Assembly: GCA_026414975.1 (NCBI GenBank)
Contig: JAOAHZ010000013.1
Location: forward strand, 1-42,926
Length of the DNA: 42,926 nucleotides
Direction of reading: 5' to 3'
DNA from: Bacteroidia bacterium
GTDB lineage: Bacteria > Bacteroidota > Bacteroidia > SpSt-205
The number at the start of each line of letters is the position of its first letter. Position 1 is the first letter of the stretch. A program made the position numbers and the translations under genes. This document shows positions 1 to 8,549 of the stretch, piece after piece. The notes beneath the pieces are model-generated. The model was given only the letters and a program-made list of their open reading frames with translations. It searched no databases and was not told the DNA's origin.

Positions 1-1000
1 CAAACTCAGGCGTCATCACATAGACCGAAATATCCACATAATCCACAATCTCCGTATCAGCCTGGCCAATCCCGGCTGTTTCTACCCAGATGAGATCAAA
101 GCCAGCCAGTTGGAGAATATCTATAGCTTCTCGGAGGAAGGGGGGTATGGAGCGATGAGCGGTGCGCGTAGCGAAAGAGCGCATATACACATTAGGGTGG
201 TATATGCTATTCATGCGTAGGCGGTCGCCAAGGAGAGCCCCGCCGCTTTTGCGGTGCGAAGGGTCTATGGAAAGAATCGCTAATCTTTTGTCAGGGAAAT
301 GACGCAGAAACCGTTGGGCAAACTCATCGGTGAGCGAGGATTTCCCAGAGCCCCCCGTACCCGTAACGCCAATCACTACCGCTCGGCGAGGCACAGGGGT
401 TTCAGCTAAGTAACTGCGGATGGCTTCTGAATCATTTTCTAATCGGCTTAGCGCGCGGGCGATAGGGAGGTAGTAGGGGCCTTCGGCTTGGAAGATTTCC
501 GTGAGGGCGCCATTCAAGTCGGCCCAAGGAGCAAAGTCTGATTTTTCCAAGACATCGTTAATCATGCCCTGCAGGCCCATTGCCCGCCCATCATCGGGAA
601 GGTAGATACGAGTGATGCCACGGCGATGGAGTTCCTCGGCTTCTTCGGGTAGGATAGTACCGCCTCCCCCACCAAAAATCCGCACATGCGACGCGCCAGC
701 TTTATCCAGCAGTTCTCGTACATAGGTGAAAAATTCCATGTGTCCGCCCTGGTAGGAAGTCAGGGCTACGGCCTGGACGTCTTCCTGCAGGGCAGCGGTT
801 ACAATCTCAGCCGCACTGCGATTGTGGGCTAAATGGATTACCTCAGCCCCGGAGGCCTGCATGATGCGCCGCATGAGATTAATAGCTGCATCATGCCCAT
901 CAAAGAGCGAGGCAGCGGTTACGATGCGAATAGGATATTTGGATTTGTAAGGTTGGGCTTCGGCCTTTCCGGCGAAGCGTTGAGCGGTGGGCGCAGGCAT
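1..1000 (-). CDS. icmF: Fused isobutyryl-/methylmalonyl-CoA mutase (IcmF), N-terminal part
   Basis: About 333 codons are present; the gene continues off the left edge. The product carries an N-terminal B12-binding domain with the motif DGHDAAIN near residue 30, then a glycine-rich stretch (RIFGGGGGTILPEEAEEL), then a MeaB-like G-protein domain with Walker A GTGGSGKSS and a DPSHRKSGGALLGDR segment. That order (B12 domain, chaperone GTPase, and presumably the mutase barrel beyond the edge) is diagnostic of IcmF, which interconverts isobutyryl-CoA and n-butyryl-CoA using adenosylcobalamin and a built-in GTPase chaperone. The family is roughly 1,100 residues long, so about 30% is visible. The start at 1000 is supported by a TATCTTTG box four bases upstream. 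Substrate preference cannot be judged without the mutase domain. Confidence 0.93.
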   Translation of the reverse strand, partial: MPAPTAQRFAGKAEAQPYKSKYPIRIVTAASLFDGHDAAINLMRRIMQASGAEVIHLAHNRSAAEIVTAALQEDVQAVALTSYQGGHMEFFTYVRELLDKAGASHVRIFGGGGGTILPEEAEELHRRGITRIYLPDDGRAMGLQGMINDVLEKSDFAPWADLNGALTEIFQAEGPYYLPIARALSRLENDSEAIRSYLAETPVPRRAVVIGVTGTGGSGKSSLTDEFAQRFLRHFPDKRLAILSIDPSHRKSGGALLGDRLRMNSIYHPNVYMRSFATRTAHRSIPPFLREAIDILQLAGFDLIWVETAGIGQADTEIVDYVDISVYVMTPEF

Positions 1001-1004
1001 AGAG

Positions 1005-1012
1005 CAAAGATA
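1005..1012 (-). promoter_or_regulatory. TATCTTTG -7 box of icmF
   Basis: Exact match to the Bacteroidota -7 consensus TAnnTTTG, ending four bases before the icmF ATG. Transcription would begin at or within a few bases of the start codon, giving a leaderless mRNA. I did not identify a convincing -33 TTG element. Confidence 0.75.
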
Positions 1013-1033
1013 GCTTAATTCCTGATGTGTGCA

Positions 1034-1041
1034 TATCTTTG
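1034..1041 (+). promoter_or_regulatory. TATCTTTG -7 box of the divergent methyltransferase
   Basis: Exact TAnnTTTG match ending four bases before the ATG at 1046. It decides the start: an in-frame upstream start at 1025 would lie upstream of the promoter. It is back to back with the icmF box, 21 bp away. Confidence 0.75.
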
Positions 1042-1045
1042 TCGC

Positions 1046-1894
1046 ATGTCTAATCCCCAGATTGAAATCGCTCAGAAAGATCAAGCCCCTTCTCCATCTT
1101 CACTCTACTGGGTCTTTGATGAACCGAACGCCCTTGCCATAAATAAAGCACGAATGGAATTCATAGCCTCTGTCTTGGAGCCACTTTCCCCCCATGTGAG
1201 CTTGAAGTCAGCCTTAGATGTGGGGGCAGGTGTAGGGTATTTCAGCCGTTTTCTGAAAGATAAGGGACTGGAGGTATTAGCTATAGAGGGAAGGGAGGAG
1301 AATGTACGAGAAGCCCAGCGCAGACACCCAGACATTCAGTTTCTCTGTAGGAATGTGGAAGACCCCTCTCTTCCAGAGATAGGGACATTTGACTTAGTAT
1401 TAGCAGTTGGTCTCCTGTACCATTTAGAGAATCCTTTTGCTGCCGTGAAAAATCTTGCAAAAATGACCAATAAGGTTCTCCTAGTAGAGTCCATGGTAAT
1501 CGGCTGGGAGCTTCCGAGCATGATGCTAGTAGGGGAATCTAAGTATATCAATCAAGGGCTAAATCATGTAGCCTTTTATCCGTCAGAGAGCTGCTTGGTG
1601 GCGATGCTGCATCATGCTGGTATGCCTTTCATCTACAGACCTAAAAGAATGCCTGATCATATAGACTTTAGGAGGCATGGCTTTTATAGTAAAGCTCGCA
1701 CTGTTCTCATAGCTACCCGATTTGAGGTTTCGCATTCTGCTTTTGTACCAGTCAGGAGGGATGTGATGTACGACTTCAGCGCCTTGTACAATAGTAGGTT
1801 TGAACCTATCAACAAGTTACATAGCTCATTATCCTACTTGCTGCAAAAAGCAAAGCAAATAAGAGCCCGATTGAATATATGGCGTAAAATCTAA
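1046..1894 (+). CDS. Class I SAM-dependent methyltransferase
   Basis: A 282-residue protein with a Rossmann-type methyltransferase core. Motif I is ALDVGAGVGYFSRFL (about residues 58-72), followed by an acidic loop ending strand 2 (VLAIEGREEN) and a motif-IV-like strand (FDLVLAVGLLYHLENPF). The YHLENPF segment resembles methyltransferases of the UbiE/TylF-like group acting on small molecules or sugars, but no substrate can be assigned. The C-terminal hundred residues are basic and have no motif I recognise. The ATG at 1046 is preferred because a TATCTTTG box lies just upstream. It is divergent from icmF with a 45-bp spacer and appears monocistronic. Codon use seems more AT-rich than its neighbours, which may indicate a recent arrival. 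Confidence 0.85.
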   Translation: MSNPQIEIAQKDQAPSPSSLYWVFDEPNALAINKARMEFIASVLEPLSPHVSLKSALDVGAGVGYFSRFLKDKGLEVLAIEGREENVREAQRRHPDIQFLCRNVEDPSLPEIGTFDLVLAVGLLYHLENPFAAVKNLAKMTNKVLLVESMVIGWELPSMMLVGESKYINQGLNHVAFYPSESCLVAMLHHAGMPFIYRPKRMPDHIDFRRHGFYSKARTVLIATRFEVSHSAFVPVRRDVMYDFSALYNSRFEPINKLHSSLSYLLQKAKQIRARLNIWRKI

Positions 1895-2424
1895 AGATTA
1901 GTCAGAATACTGGGTATAAGCTCCATAGCTTATCAAAAACGATAAGGCTCTTGATTAGGCGGCTCTTTACGGATAGGTACATAGGTGAAATAAGGCTGGC
2001 TAAACTTAGCCCATTTCACCTGACAGTGCTCTGTAAGGACTGAGAAGTGCTACGAAGGAGCATTAGCAGCCTCCTGTTGGTAGGTATCGGCTTCTCCTGC
2101 GAAGCGCTGAGAAGCAGGCGTGTTCATGAGACAAGCGCTACAATAAGGGCGCAAATAGGGGTTATAATCCACATAGGGCGAAAAAGCGGGGAAAGCTTCC
2201 CCTTCATGACCATGCCCTAATCGTTCGTTTTTATCGGATACTCAAGGAGCTTTTTTGGATAGGGGTGTCCAATCGCTTTTATTGCCCTTGTCTAAACTAA
2301 TGGCTGTGCTCGGAGGAAGGCGTACGGGAGTTGGGGAGAACGACCCTTGGTGATGAGAGCCGACATGAGAACCTGAATGGAGTTGGCATAGGGATAATGG
2401 GGTTTTATATTTTTGCTATGAGAG
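1895..2424. other. 530-bp intergenic region with a decayed minus-strand reading frame
   Basis: No intact gene. On the minus strand, 2241 down to 1933 reads as one frame of about 100 codons broken only by a TAG at 2050-2052 and ending in TGA. It has no ATG near its beginning. An internal piece, MNTPASQRFAGEADTY, resembles the icmF N-terminus (MPAPTAQRFAGKAEAQPY), and the plus-strand DNA at 2089-2128 is visibly similar to 961-1000. It may be a relic of a duplicated gene start. The function of the rest is not recognised. Confidence 0.35.
2408..2415 (+). promoter_or_regulatory. TATTTTTG -7 box
   Basis: Exact TAnnTTTG match ending nine bases before the ATG at 2425. This is the longest gap among the exact matches in this window, so a very short leader is possible. 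Confidence 0.6.
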
Positions 2425-3051
2425 ATGACTCTCGCAGAACTCAGAGAAATAGCCCAGCGGCTCGGTCTTCAGGTAGATGAGGCATTCTTGGCATTTTTGG
2501 CAGAGGTGCTCTCTTTGAGAAATTCTGGTGAAGCACGCATCCTTGCTCATCTCAGTGAAAGTGAAGGGCGAATCCGTAAGCGTTTGAGGCTCCTTTATCG
2601 TCGCTTCAAGTTAGAGCAGGAGTTTCTGGAAAAGCATTTTGCGCTTTTGAGGGAGGGAATGGAGAGGCGCTTTGAAGAAATGGACAAGCGCTTCGCTCTC
2701 ATTCTTCAGGTACTGAATGAGCATAAAGCGGATGTTGAGAGGCATTTCGCTGAGCAGAAGGCTGAAATGGATAGACGTTTCACCGAGCAGCAGGAGTACA
2801 TGAACAAGCGTTTCGCTGAGCAGAAGGCTGAGATGGATAGGCGGTTTGCTGAGGTGAGGGAGGACATGAACATGAGGTTTGAGCTGGTGGTGCGAATGCT
2901 GAATGAGCAGCGGGTGGAGACGGACAGGCGATTAGCTGAGCTGAGGCAGGACTTAGAAGCACGCTTTCGTACACTGACTTGGATAGCGACGGTGGGCTTC
3001 ACGGTGGTATCGCTGGTGGTAGCACTACTTACGCTGTGGGGGCGAAGCTGA
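2425..3051 (+). CDS. Hendecad-repeat coiled-coil protein with C-terminal membrane anchor
   Basis: A 208-residue protein of unknown function. Residues 1-60 form a small, probably helical head. From about residue 65 to 185 the sequence is almost entirely coiled coil built of 11-residue units of the pattern D-x-R-F-x-E-x-x-x-x-M (for example NKRFAEQKAEM followed by DRRFAEVREDM). At the DNA level two 66-bp copies begin at 2745 and 2811. A hydrophobic segment (WIATVGFTVVSLVVALLTLW) ends the protein, so it is predicted to be tail-anchored in the inner membrane with the coiled coil in the cytoplasm. Hendecads favour straight or right-handed coils. The layout recalls DUF1640-like and Borrelia Bdr-like proteins, but I cannot assign it to either. 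A decayed paralogue lies at 7024-7407. Confidence 0.8.
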   Translation: MTLAELREIAQRLGLQVDEAFLAFLAEVLSLRNSGEARILAHLSESEGRIRKRLRLLYRRFKLEQEFLEKHFALLREGMERRFEEMDKRFALILQVLNEHKADVERHFAEQKAEMDRRFTEQQEYMNKRFAEQKAEMDRRFAEVREDMNMRFELVVRMLNEQRVETDRRLAELRQDLEARFRTLTWIATVGFTVVSLVVALLTLWGRS

Positions 3052-3302
3052 GGGATGAGGGGGATTTATTAGTACATCGGCCCAAAGCTGCATTCTTCCT
3101 GAGGCACGGGTTTTTTACCTTAGGGGCCTTCTGGTTCGGCTGGAAGGGGTACTGGTTCAGCATAGCTGGGCCGTTCTGCCGAGGGTATTTTGAGGGGTAT
3201 GTCTTGGTGCTGCTTGGGAGCGGGTATGAGCTTACCCACTGAGGGTTGGGGTTGATTGGGAGTTCTGGTTTTTTTTCGTAGCATTGCAAAAATTCTACGA
3301 CT

Positions 3303-6300
3303 ATGCGCGGAGTATCGCTACTTTTCCTCAGCACTGGTTTGGCGTTGGGCTTTCTGAAAGCGTAGGAAGCAGCAGCTCAGGCTGCCCTCAGCAAAGTCAA
3401 TCGGGGCTTTTTCATAGAAAACAAAGGTCAGTCGCATCCCGATGTGCTGTACCTCTATCGCGGACCTGGGCTGGATGCTTGGGTCACCCGCTATGGGCTC
3501 AATTTGACCTTCATCAAGATAGAAAAGCCCACTCTACCCCTCTCGCCTGATTTACCTTTTCACGAGCGGGAGCGGCTGGAGCGGGAGCACACTACCCTCC
3601 TTGGCCACCGAATGCTGATGGAGCTGGAGGGAGCGAATCTCCACCCCACCTCTGAGGGACTGGACAAGAAGCCCGGCTACTACAACTACTTCATCGGGAA
3701 CGACCCCTCCAAGCATGCCAGCTTCGTCGGACTCTACGGGGAGGCTCGAGTGAAAGAGGTATACCCCGGCATCTCGCTGCGGTACTATCTGGAGGGGGGG
3801 CGGCTGCGGTATGACTATTTGGTAGCGCCGGGGGCGGACCCCTCGCAGATACGATTTCGCATCCGAGGGGCGGATGAGGTGGAGGTGAGGGGGCAGAAGC
3901 TGGTATTCACTACTCGTTTTGGGTCGGTGGAGCTGTGTGAGCTGCGGGCGTATCAGGGGGAGCAGAGGGTGCCGGTGCAGTTCGTAGGCGAGGGGGGTAT
4001 CTATCGGATAGCGGTGGGGGCCTATGATAGGTCGCAGCCCCTCGTGATAGACCCGCTGGTGTATTCTACCTACCTCGGGGGAAGTGGTGATGACTCTGGC
4101 TATGGCATAGCGGTGGATGGGAGTGGGCGGGCGTATGTGGTAGGAGTTACCCAAGGCTCTTTTCCTGTTACTTCTAACGCTGACCAGCCTACTCATCGCG
4201 GGATTGGGGACGGCTTTGTAGCTGTGCTGAATGCGGCAGGCAACTGTTTGCTGCACTCCTCTTACTTAGGCGGCTCTTCCAGTGAAAGAGTAAGCTCTAT
4301 TGCGATTGGCTCAGGTGGGGAAGTATATGTGGCGGGTACCACTAGCTCCCCAGATTTTCCTACAACAGCGGGTAGCTATGATGGAACGCATGATGGGGAT
4401 AGAGATGTTTTTGTTACGGTACTTTCCGTACTTCCTCTTCGGGTGGAGGTTATACCTTTGACGAACTGCCGCAGTCCGAATGGGGAGATTAGGATTCAGG
4501 GGAGCTGTCCTGGATGTACCTACACGTGGATACCGAATGTAGGGAGCGGGCCGGTGGTGACTGGGCTGGCGCCTGGCATTTATACTTGCATCGTTCAGGG
4601 CGTTCCATCTCTCTGTGGGGGCAGTACTACTGAGACTCTTCGGGTGGAAGTGCCTCGGGTACAGCTCAATGTGAGTGCTACGATGGTTTATCCCACGCGG
4701 TGTCAGGGTTCGTGTAATGGGTCTATTTCGGTGAGTGTGAGGGGTGGCACGGCGCCGTACAGCTATCAGTGGAGTCCTGGGGGACAAACTACGCCGACTG
4801 TGAATGGGCTTTGTCCGGGGCTTTATCGTCTGACGGTTACCGATGCGCAGGGATGTAGTAACGATTTCACGTTTGCCTTGACTTCTGACCCTGCCAGCAT
4901 TACGCATACGGTTACGCCGACTAATGGGGCGTGTCCGCGCTGTTCTGGGCGTGCTCGGGTGCAAGTGTCTGGGGGTACGCCTCCTTATTCGTATCGGTGG
5001 GATACAGCGGCTGGTGGTCATACTACCTCGGAGGTGAGTGGGTTATGTGGTGGGCGCTATACTGTGGAGGTACGGGATGCTGGGGGCTGCTGGTGGATAG
5101 ATACGGTGGAGGTACCTGTGGTGAATGCTCCTCTTGTTGTGGATGCCTCGGTGGTGCAACATCCTACGCAGTGTGGGCCTTGTAATGGTTCGGCTGTGGT
5201 TAGGGTTTTGAATGGGATACCTCCTTTTCAGTATGAATGGAGTGTTAGGGGGGTTGTACAGAGTGGCAATCAAGCATCGGGTTTATGTCCTGGGCTGTAC
5301 TGGGTGAGGGTGCGGGACTCTGCGGGATGTGAAGGGGTGGATACGATTCGATTGCAGGCTCCTACTCATCCTGATACTGGTGTGGTGGTGGTGAGTATAT
5401 CTGCGGTGGATGAGGCGAATGCGGCGCAGGATTTTGCTCAGTATTATAGGTTTCAGCTACCTCGGCGGATTAATCCTCATCCCAGCAATCCGAGGAATTT
5501 AGCGGATCCGGGTCGGTATGTGAGGTTTCTTGTTTTGTCGGGTAATCTTCGGCAGGATGGCAGGTCTATTGTGAGTGGGTCATGTCATGTTAGGACTTCT
5601 AGTCCGTATGTGCGGCTTACGGATTCGGTAGCGGCTTTTAATAACTTAGCGTGGACGCAGGCGGTATGGTCGGCGGATGAGTTTGAGGTGTATGTAGATC
5701 CTGGTACGCCTGTGGGTTCGGAGGTGTATGTAGATTTTTTGTTGCGGGAGTACAATCAGGTATGGCGCACTCCGTGTATTCCTATACCTATTCGTCCGAT
5801 AGTGTATTCGGTGCCTGATGAGATGACGATAGATGATGATGGTAATCCGGATAGTCAGGGCAACAATAATGATTTATGTGAGCCTGGGGAGCGGATAGAG
5901 TTTTATCCGCGTTTGGACAATATATCTTCTCGCAGGGCGCAGTTGGTGTGGGGTAGGTTAGAGAATTTGGATGGTTTATCTTTTATAAGCATGTGGAACA
6001 ATCGTCCTGGGGTGAATACGGTGGTGTATGATTGGTCGTGGTGGAATTATGCGTTTGATCGGCCGCAGCCGATAGAGGCTGGGGCGAGGAACATGCCTCC
6101 TCGGTTTGACTTTGTATTTGATTATTTGAGGAATGGGGGTGTTCGGGATAGTTTTTATCTTTATTTGGTGGTGGCTGGGGGTTTTCGGCTTTTTTATAGT
6201 AGTCGGGTGATTTTGATAGGGGGTGATACGGCGGGTTTATCGTTGGTGCAGTGGAGTTTGCCGTATGTATTTCGTCGGGTGCCTGTAGCTGGGGTAGGTG

Positions 6301-6545
6301 GGGTAGGTGGTGAGGCTGGGAGGTACTGGCGGGTGTATCCGAATCCTGCTATGGGGTGGTGTATGGTGGAGAATGGGTTAGGTCGGGTAGGGTTTTGGGA
6401 GGTGGTGGATAGGACGGGGCAGGTGGTGGCGGTATGGGAGGGTGGAGAGGGTATTTTTGTGAGGGCTATAGCTTTGCCGGCGGGGGTGTATATAATTCGG
6501 GAGCGGGGCAGTGGTACGGTGCAGCGGCTGGTGGTGGTAGAATGA
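3303..6545 (+). CDS. T9SS-exported SBBP/SprB-repeat surface protein, interrupted by an in-frame TAG
   Basis: From ATG 3303 the frame encodes a signal peptide (MRGVSLLFLSTGLALGFLKA), meets TAG at 3363-3365, then continues open for about 1,060 codons. After the stop come the motif FFIENKGQ typical of this family, two SBBP beta-propeller repeats (YSTYLGGSGDD near 4065 and SSYLGGSSSER near 4258), about four SprB-type repeats rich in paired cysteines (roughly 4440-5370), a less defined region, and a C-terminal type A T9SS sorting domain (YWRVYPNPAMGWCMVENG...LPAGVYIIR). It should be an adhesin-like protein exported by T9SS and attached to the surface. The other signal peptides in this window end in AQ (LLWAQ, AIYAQ, SLHAQ), so the TAG most likely replaced a CAG glutamine codon. 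If the stop is real, this is a recent pseudogene, or translation restarts internally (GTG 3444) without export. The second half is strikingly C-poor on the coding strand. Confidence 0.82.
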
Positions 6546-6553
6546 TCCGCCTA

Positions 6554-6632
6554 AGCCAGTCACCTATCGGAGCGCTGCGCCTGCGTTTCGCAGGCGCAGC
6601 GCTTTCTGCACTCCGATTAAGGTTGACTGGCT
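6554..6632. terminator. Large nested hairpin between convergent genes
   Basis: A perfect 15-bp stem (6571-6585 with 6589-6603, loop TTT) sits inside an outer imperfect stem (6554-6572 with 6611-6632, arms AGCCAGTCA and TGACTGGCT). It fills the space between the stop codons at 6545 (plus) and 6635 (minus), so it is best read as a bidirectional terminator or mRNA 3'-end protector. A six-T run follows on the plus strand at about 6643. Confidence 0.8.
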
Positions 6633-6634
6633 AC

Positions 6635-6838
6635 CTATTTGCCTTTTTTGACTATGCAGGTGTTGATACCGAGGATGTAGTACAGTCCGCAACGTCCCAC
6701 TGCGGCTGTCAGCGCTAAGATACTTCCAATGATTATTGCTATCCATGAGGTGTAGTAGATACCTGCGCCTACAAGCACGCCGCCTGCAATGTATCGGATT
6801 ATTTTATCTTTGCCACCAACATTTGGCTGTAGCTTCAT
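6635..6838 (-). CDS. DUF2892 (YgaP transmembrane-like) small inner-membrane protein
   Basis: A 67-residue protein beginning MKLQPNVGGKDKIIRYIAGG, which matches the start of the DUF2892/YgaP-type transmembrane domain (an N-G-x-x-D-R/K-x-x-R pattern followed by a two-helix hairpin). Two hydrophobic helices follow: about residues 16-34 and 37-57. The end is basic (CIVKKGK). The frame is open further upstream to 6970, but the domain starts at 6838, so I prefer that ATG. In other bacteria the domain is either fused to rhodanese or stands alone as here; its molecular role is unknown. No exact TAnnTTTG box precedes it. It converges on the T9SS gene across the hairpin at 6554-6632. Confidence 0.78.
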   Translation of the reverse strand: MKLQPNVGGKDKIIRYIAGGVLVGAGIYYTSWIAIIIGSILALTAAVGRCGLYYILGINTCIVKKGK

Positions 6839-7023
6839 AGAGGCTATAACAAAAAAGCTCTCTGCTCTGGTTTTCGTCGGGAGCTCCTTATTTTGACCTT
6901 CAGACGGGTGCGTTTTAGGCGTCTCGAAGTTTCTATTCAGCGCTTTCTCCAAATAAAGCTTGAATAGCATACGGTTTCAAGATGGGCTTGATTGAAATCG
7001 TGCTGGGTATTTATGTCTGTAGC

Positions 7024-7407
7024 ATGACCTTCTCAGAGCTTCGGGGAATAGCAAAGCGACATGAGGTTCAGTAGATGAGGGCTTCTTTGAAGTTTGTTTT
7101 AGAGATTTTGTCCCTGCGACCTTTGATAGAATCCCTCATAACGGTTCGGATTAGGAGAGTGAGCAGCGTATGAATAGTCGCTCAAATTCAGTCTCAGAAC
7201 AGGAGCTTCAAGTTCGGTATTTTACCCATTACAGGACATAATGAGGTGATGGAGCGTCAGCTCAAAGACCTGAGGGAGATTATGGATCAGCGCTTCGTGG
7301 AACAGAAGGGAGAGATAGATAGGCGCTTTACTGAGCAGAAAGCTGACATGGGTAGTCATTTTTCTGAACAACTTCGCTCTAATCACGGTTCTGATGGGCA
7401 TATATGA
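7024..7407 (+). pseudogene. Decayed paralogue of the hendecad coiled-coil gene
   Basis: The start MTFSELRGIAKRHEVQ aligns with MTLAELREIAQRLGLQ of the intact gene at 2425. One base is lost at the next codon (CAGGTAGATGAG there, CAGTAGATGAG here), which creates a TAG and a frameshift; further indels follow. The 3' part is readable again from ATG 7249 to TGA 7407 as 52 residues with the same 11-residue pattern (DQRFVEQKGEI, DRRFTEQKADM), but it lacks the membrane anchor. The two copies flank the T9SS gene and the DUF2892 gene. Confidence 0.78.
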
Positions 7408-7595
7408 GTTTATCCTTTAGAGGTAGAGAGGAGTGGATCCTTCTTTCTTCAGGGGACCGATTCGGCAAAGACGGCTTGCGCCACGATACCAGCAACTTGT
7501 GGCTACTTGCACTCTAACTGGGGTTCAGACGCAACTGACCGCTGAAATCCTGGTTCCTTCAGCTTCGGAGAGCCTTACTTCCGTACTTTTGACGC
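7408..7595 (+). other. Short gene-free stretch after the pseudogene, possibly more relic
   Basis: The frame that ends at TGA 7405-7407 stays open to TGA 7543 and again to TAA 7645. The last piece reads SFSFGEPYFRTFDAYFQTL, which looks protein-like but matches nothing I know. It overlaps the end of queG on the other strand, so it is most likely debris or chance. Confidence 0.25.
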
Positions 7596-8549
7596 CTACT
7601 TCCAAACCCTCACCGAGGTAACAGGCACTGATCTTTTAGTTCCATAAGTTTGGTTTACGCTGAGGGCGGCTATCTGAAGGAGTTTCTTTGGACGGGCTCT
7701 ACGCATAGCGCTTTTCTCCTGAAGTTTTTTTACCTGAGGGAGGGAAAGGGAGGCCCATTGCTCTTGGCTCCAGAACACATGAGCTTTCGGGCGAAAGGCT
7801 ATTTCACCTTGAGGTTTAGCGAACCGATTCCAAGGACAAACCTGTTGGCATATGTCGCATCCAAAAATCCAGCCTTGGGTCTCTGGCATGCCCTCTTCCA
7901 TGGAAGGCGCTTCTATTGTCCAATAAGCGATACACCGGCGTGCATCTAATCGGTAAGGCGTCAGAGCTTGCGTCGGGCAAGCGTCTAGGCATCGCTGGCA
8001 AGTACCACATAAATCTTCTGTGAAGGGGCTATCGGGTAAGAGTTCAGCTGTCGTTATAACTCCCCCGATGAAAGTATAGCTTCCGAGGCGCCGATTGAGA
8101 AGGAGTGTATTTTTGCCTATCCAACCTAATCCAGCTATGACCGCCCATGCTTTTTCCAGCAGAGGAGCTGTATCTACGAAAGGACGCGCGTTATATCCGT
8201 GCCGAGTGAGATAATCTGCGATGATTTGCAAACGCCTCCGCATGTGAGTGTGATAATCATCCCCCCAGGCGTACTGAGCTATCGGAGCAGAGGCGCGGCG
8301 AGTATGAAAATAGCTCTGGAGAACCATAAGAAGGCTTTTAGCTTCTGGTAGGACAGAACGAGGGTCAGAGCGTAGATGAGCGGTTTCTGCAAGGTAATGC
8401 ATCTCTGCTTGCATGCCCTCCTTCAACCAGTTCAGATAATGCTGGTAGGCTTGAGCGTAGGCAGCTGAAGTCACTGGGGCGATGCCCCAAGCGTGAAAAT
8501 CAAGGGCTTGAGCTAAGGCCTTGACGGCTTGGGTAAGCGGTAGATTCAT
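7596..8549 (-). CDS. queG: Epoxyqueuosine reductase QueG
   Basis: A 317-residue protein with the QueG layout: an N-terminal cobalamin-binding region, the segment FVDTAPLLEKAWAVIAGLGWIGKNTLLL (about residues 122-149), and two [4Fe-4S] clusters (CGTCQRCLDACP and CDICQQVCPW). QueG uses B12 and iron-sulfur clusters to reduce epoxyqueuosine to queuosine in tRNA anticodons, the last step of the pathway. The ATG at 8549 overlaps the ruvB stop as ATGA, so it is the last gene of the operon. The C-terminal end (about the last 20 residues) is unlike the usual family tail and overlaps relic-like sequence on the other strand. queD and folE of the same pathway lie 6 kb away at 14648-15722. Confidence 0.93.
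   Translation of the reverse strand: MNLPLTQAVKALAQALDFHAWGIAPVTSAAYAQAYQHYLNWLKEGMQAEMHYLAETAHLRSDPRSVLPEAKSLLMVLQSYFHTRRASAPIAQYAWGDDYHTHMRRRLQIIADYLTRHGYNARPFVDTAPLLEKAWAVIAGLGWIGKNTLLLNRRLGSYTFIGGVITTAELLPDSPFTEDLCGTCQRCLDACPTQALTPYRLDARRCIAYWTIEAPSMEEGMPETQGWIFGCDICQQVCPWNRFAKPQGEIAFRPKAHVFWSQEQWASLSLPQVKKLQEKSAMRRARPKKLLQIAALSVNQTYGTKRSVPVTSVRVWK

Noticed and set aside
2745-2870. 66-bp repeats considered as a CRISPR or tandem satellite
   Set aside because: The repeats are in frame, imperfect and have no spacers; they encode two hendecads each.
3052-3302. Possible small gene (2979-3242) between the coiled-coil and T9SS genes
   Set aside because: The frame begins inside the coiled-coil gene, has no start signal and no recognisable motif.
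3552-5021. Two long minus-strand open frames (234 and 236 codons) opposite the T9SS gene
   Set aside because: They have low-complexity Arg/Pro/His/Thr-rich translations, no motifs, and exist because the sense strand is C-poor. They are shadows of the real gene.
7433-7949. Plus-strand frames opposite the queG 3' half
   Set aside because: They are antisense to well-conserved QueG cysteine motifs and show no family features of their own.
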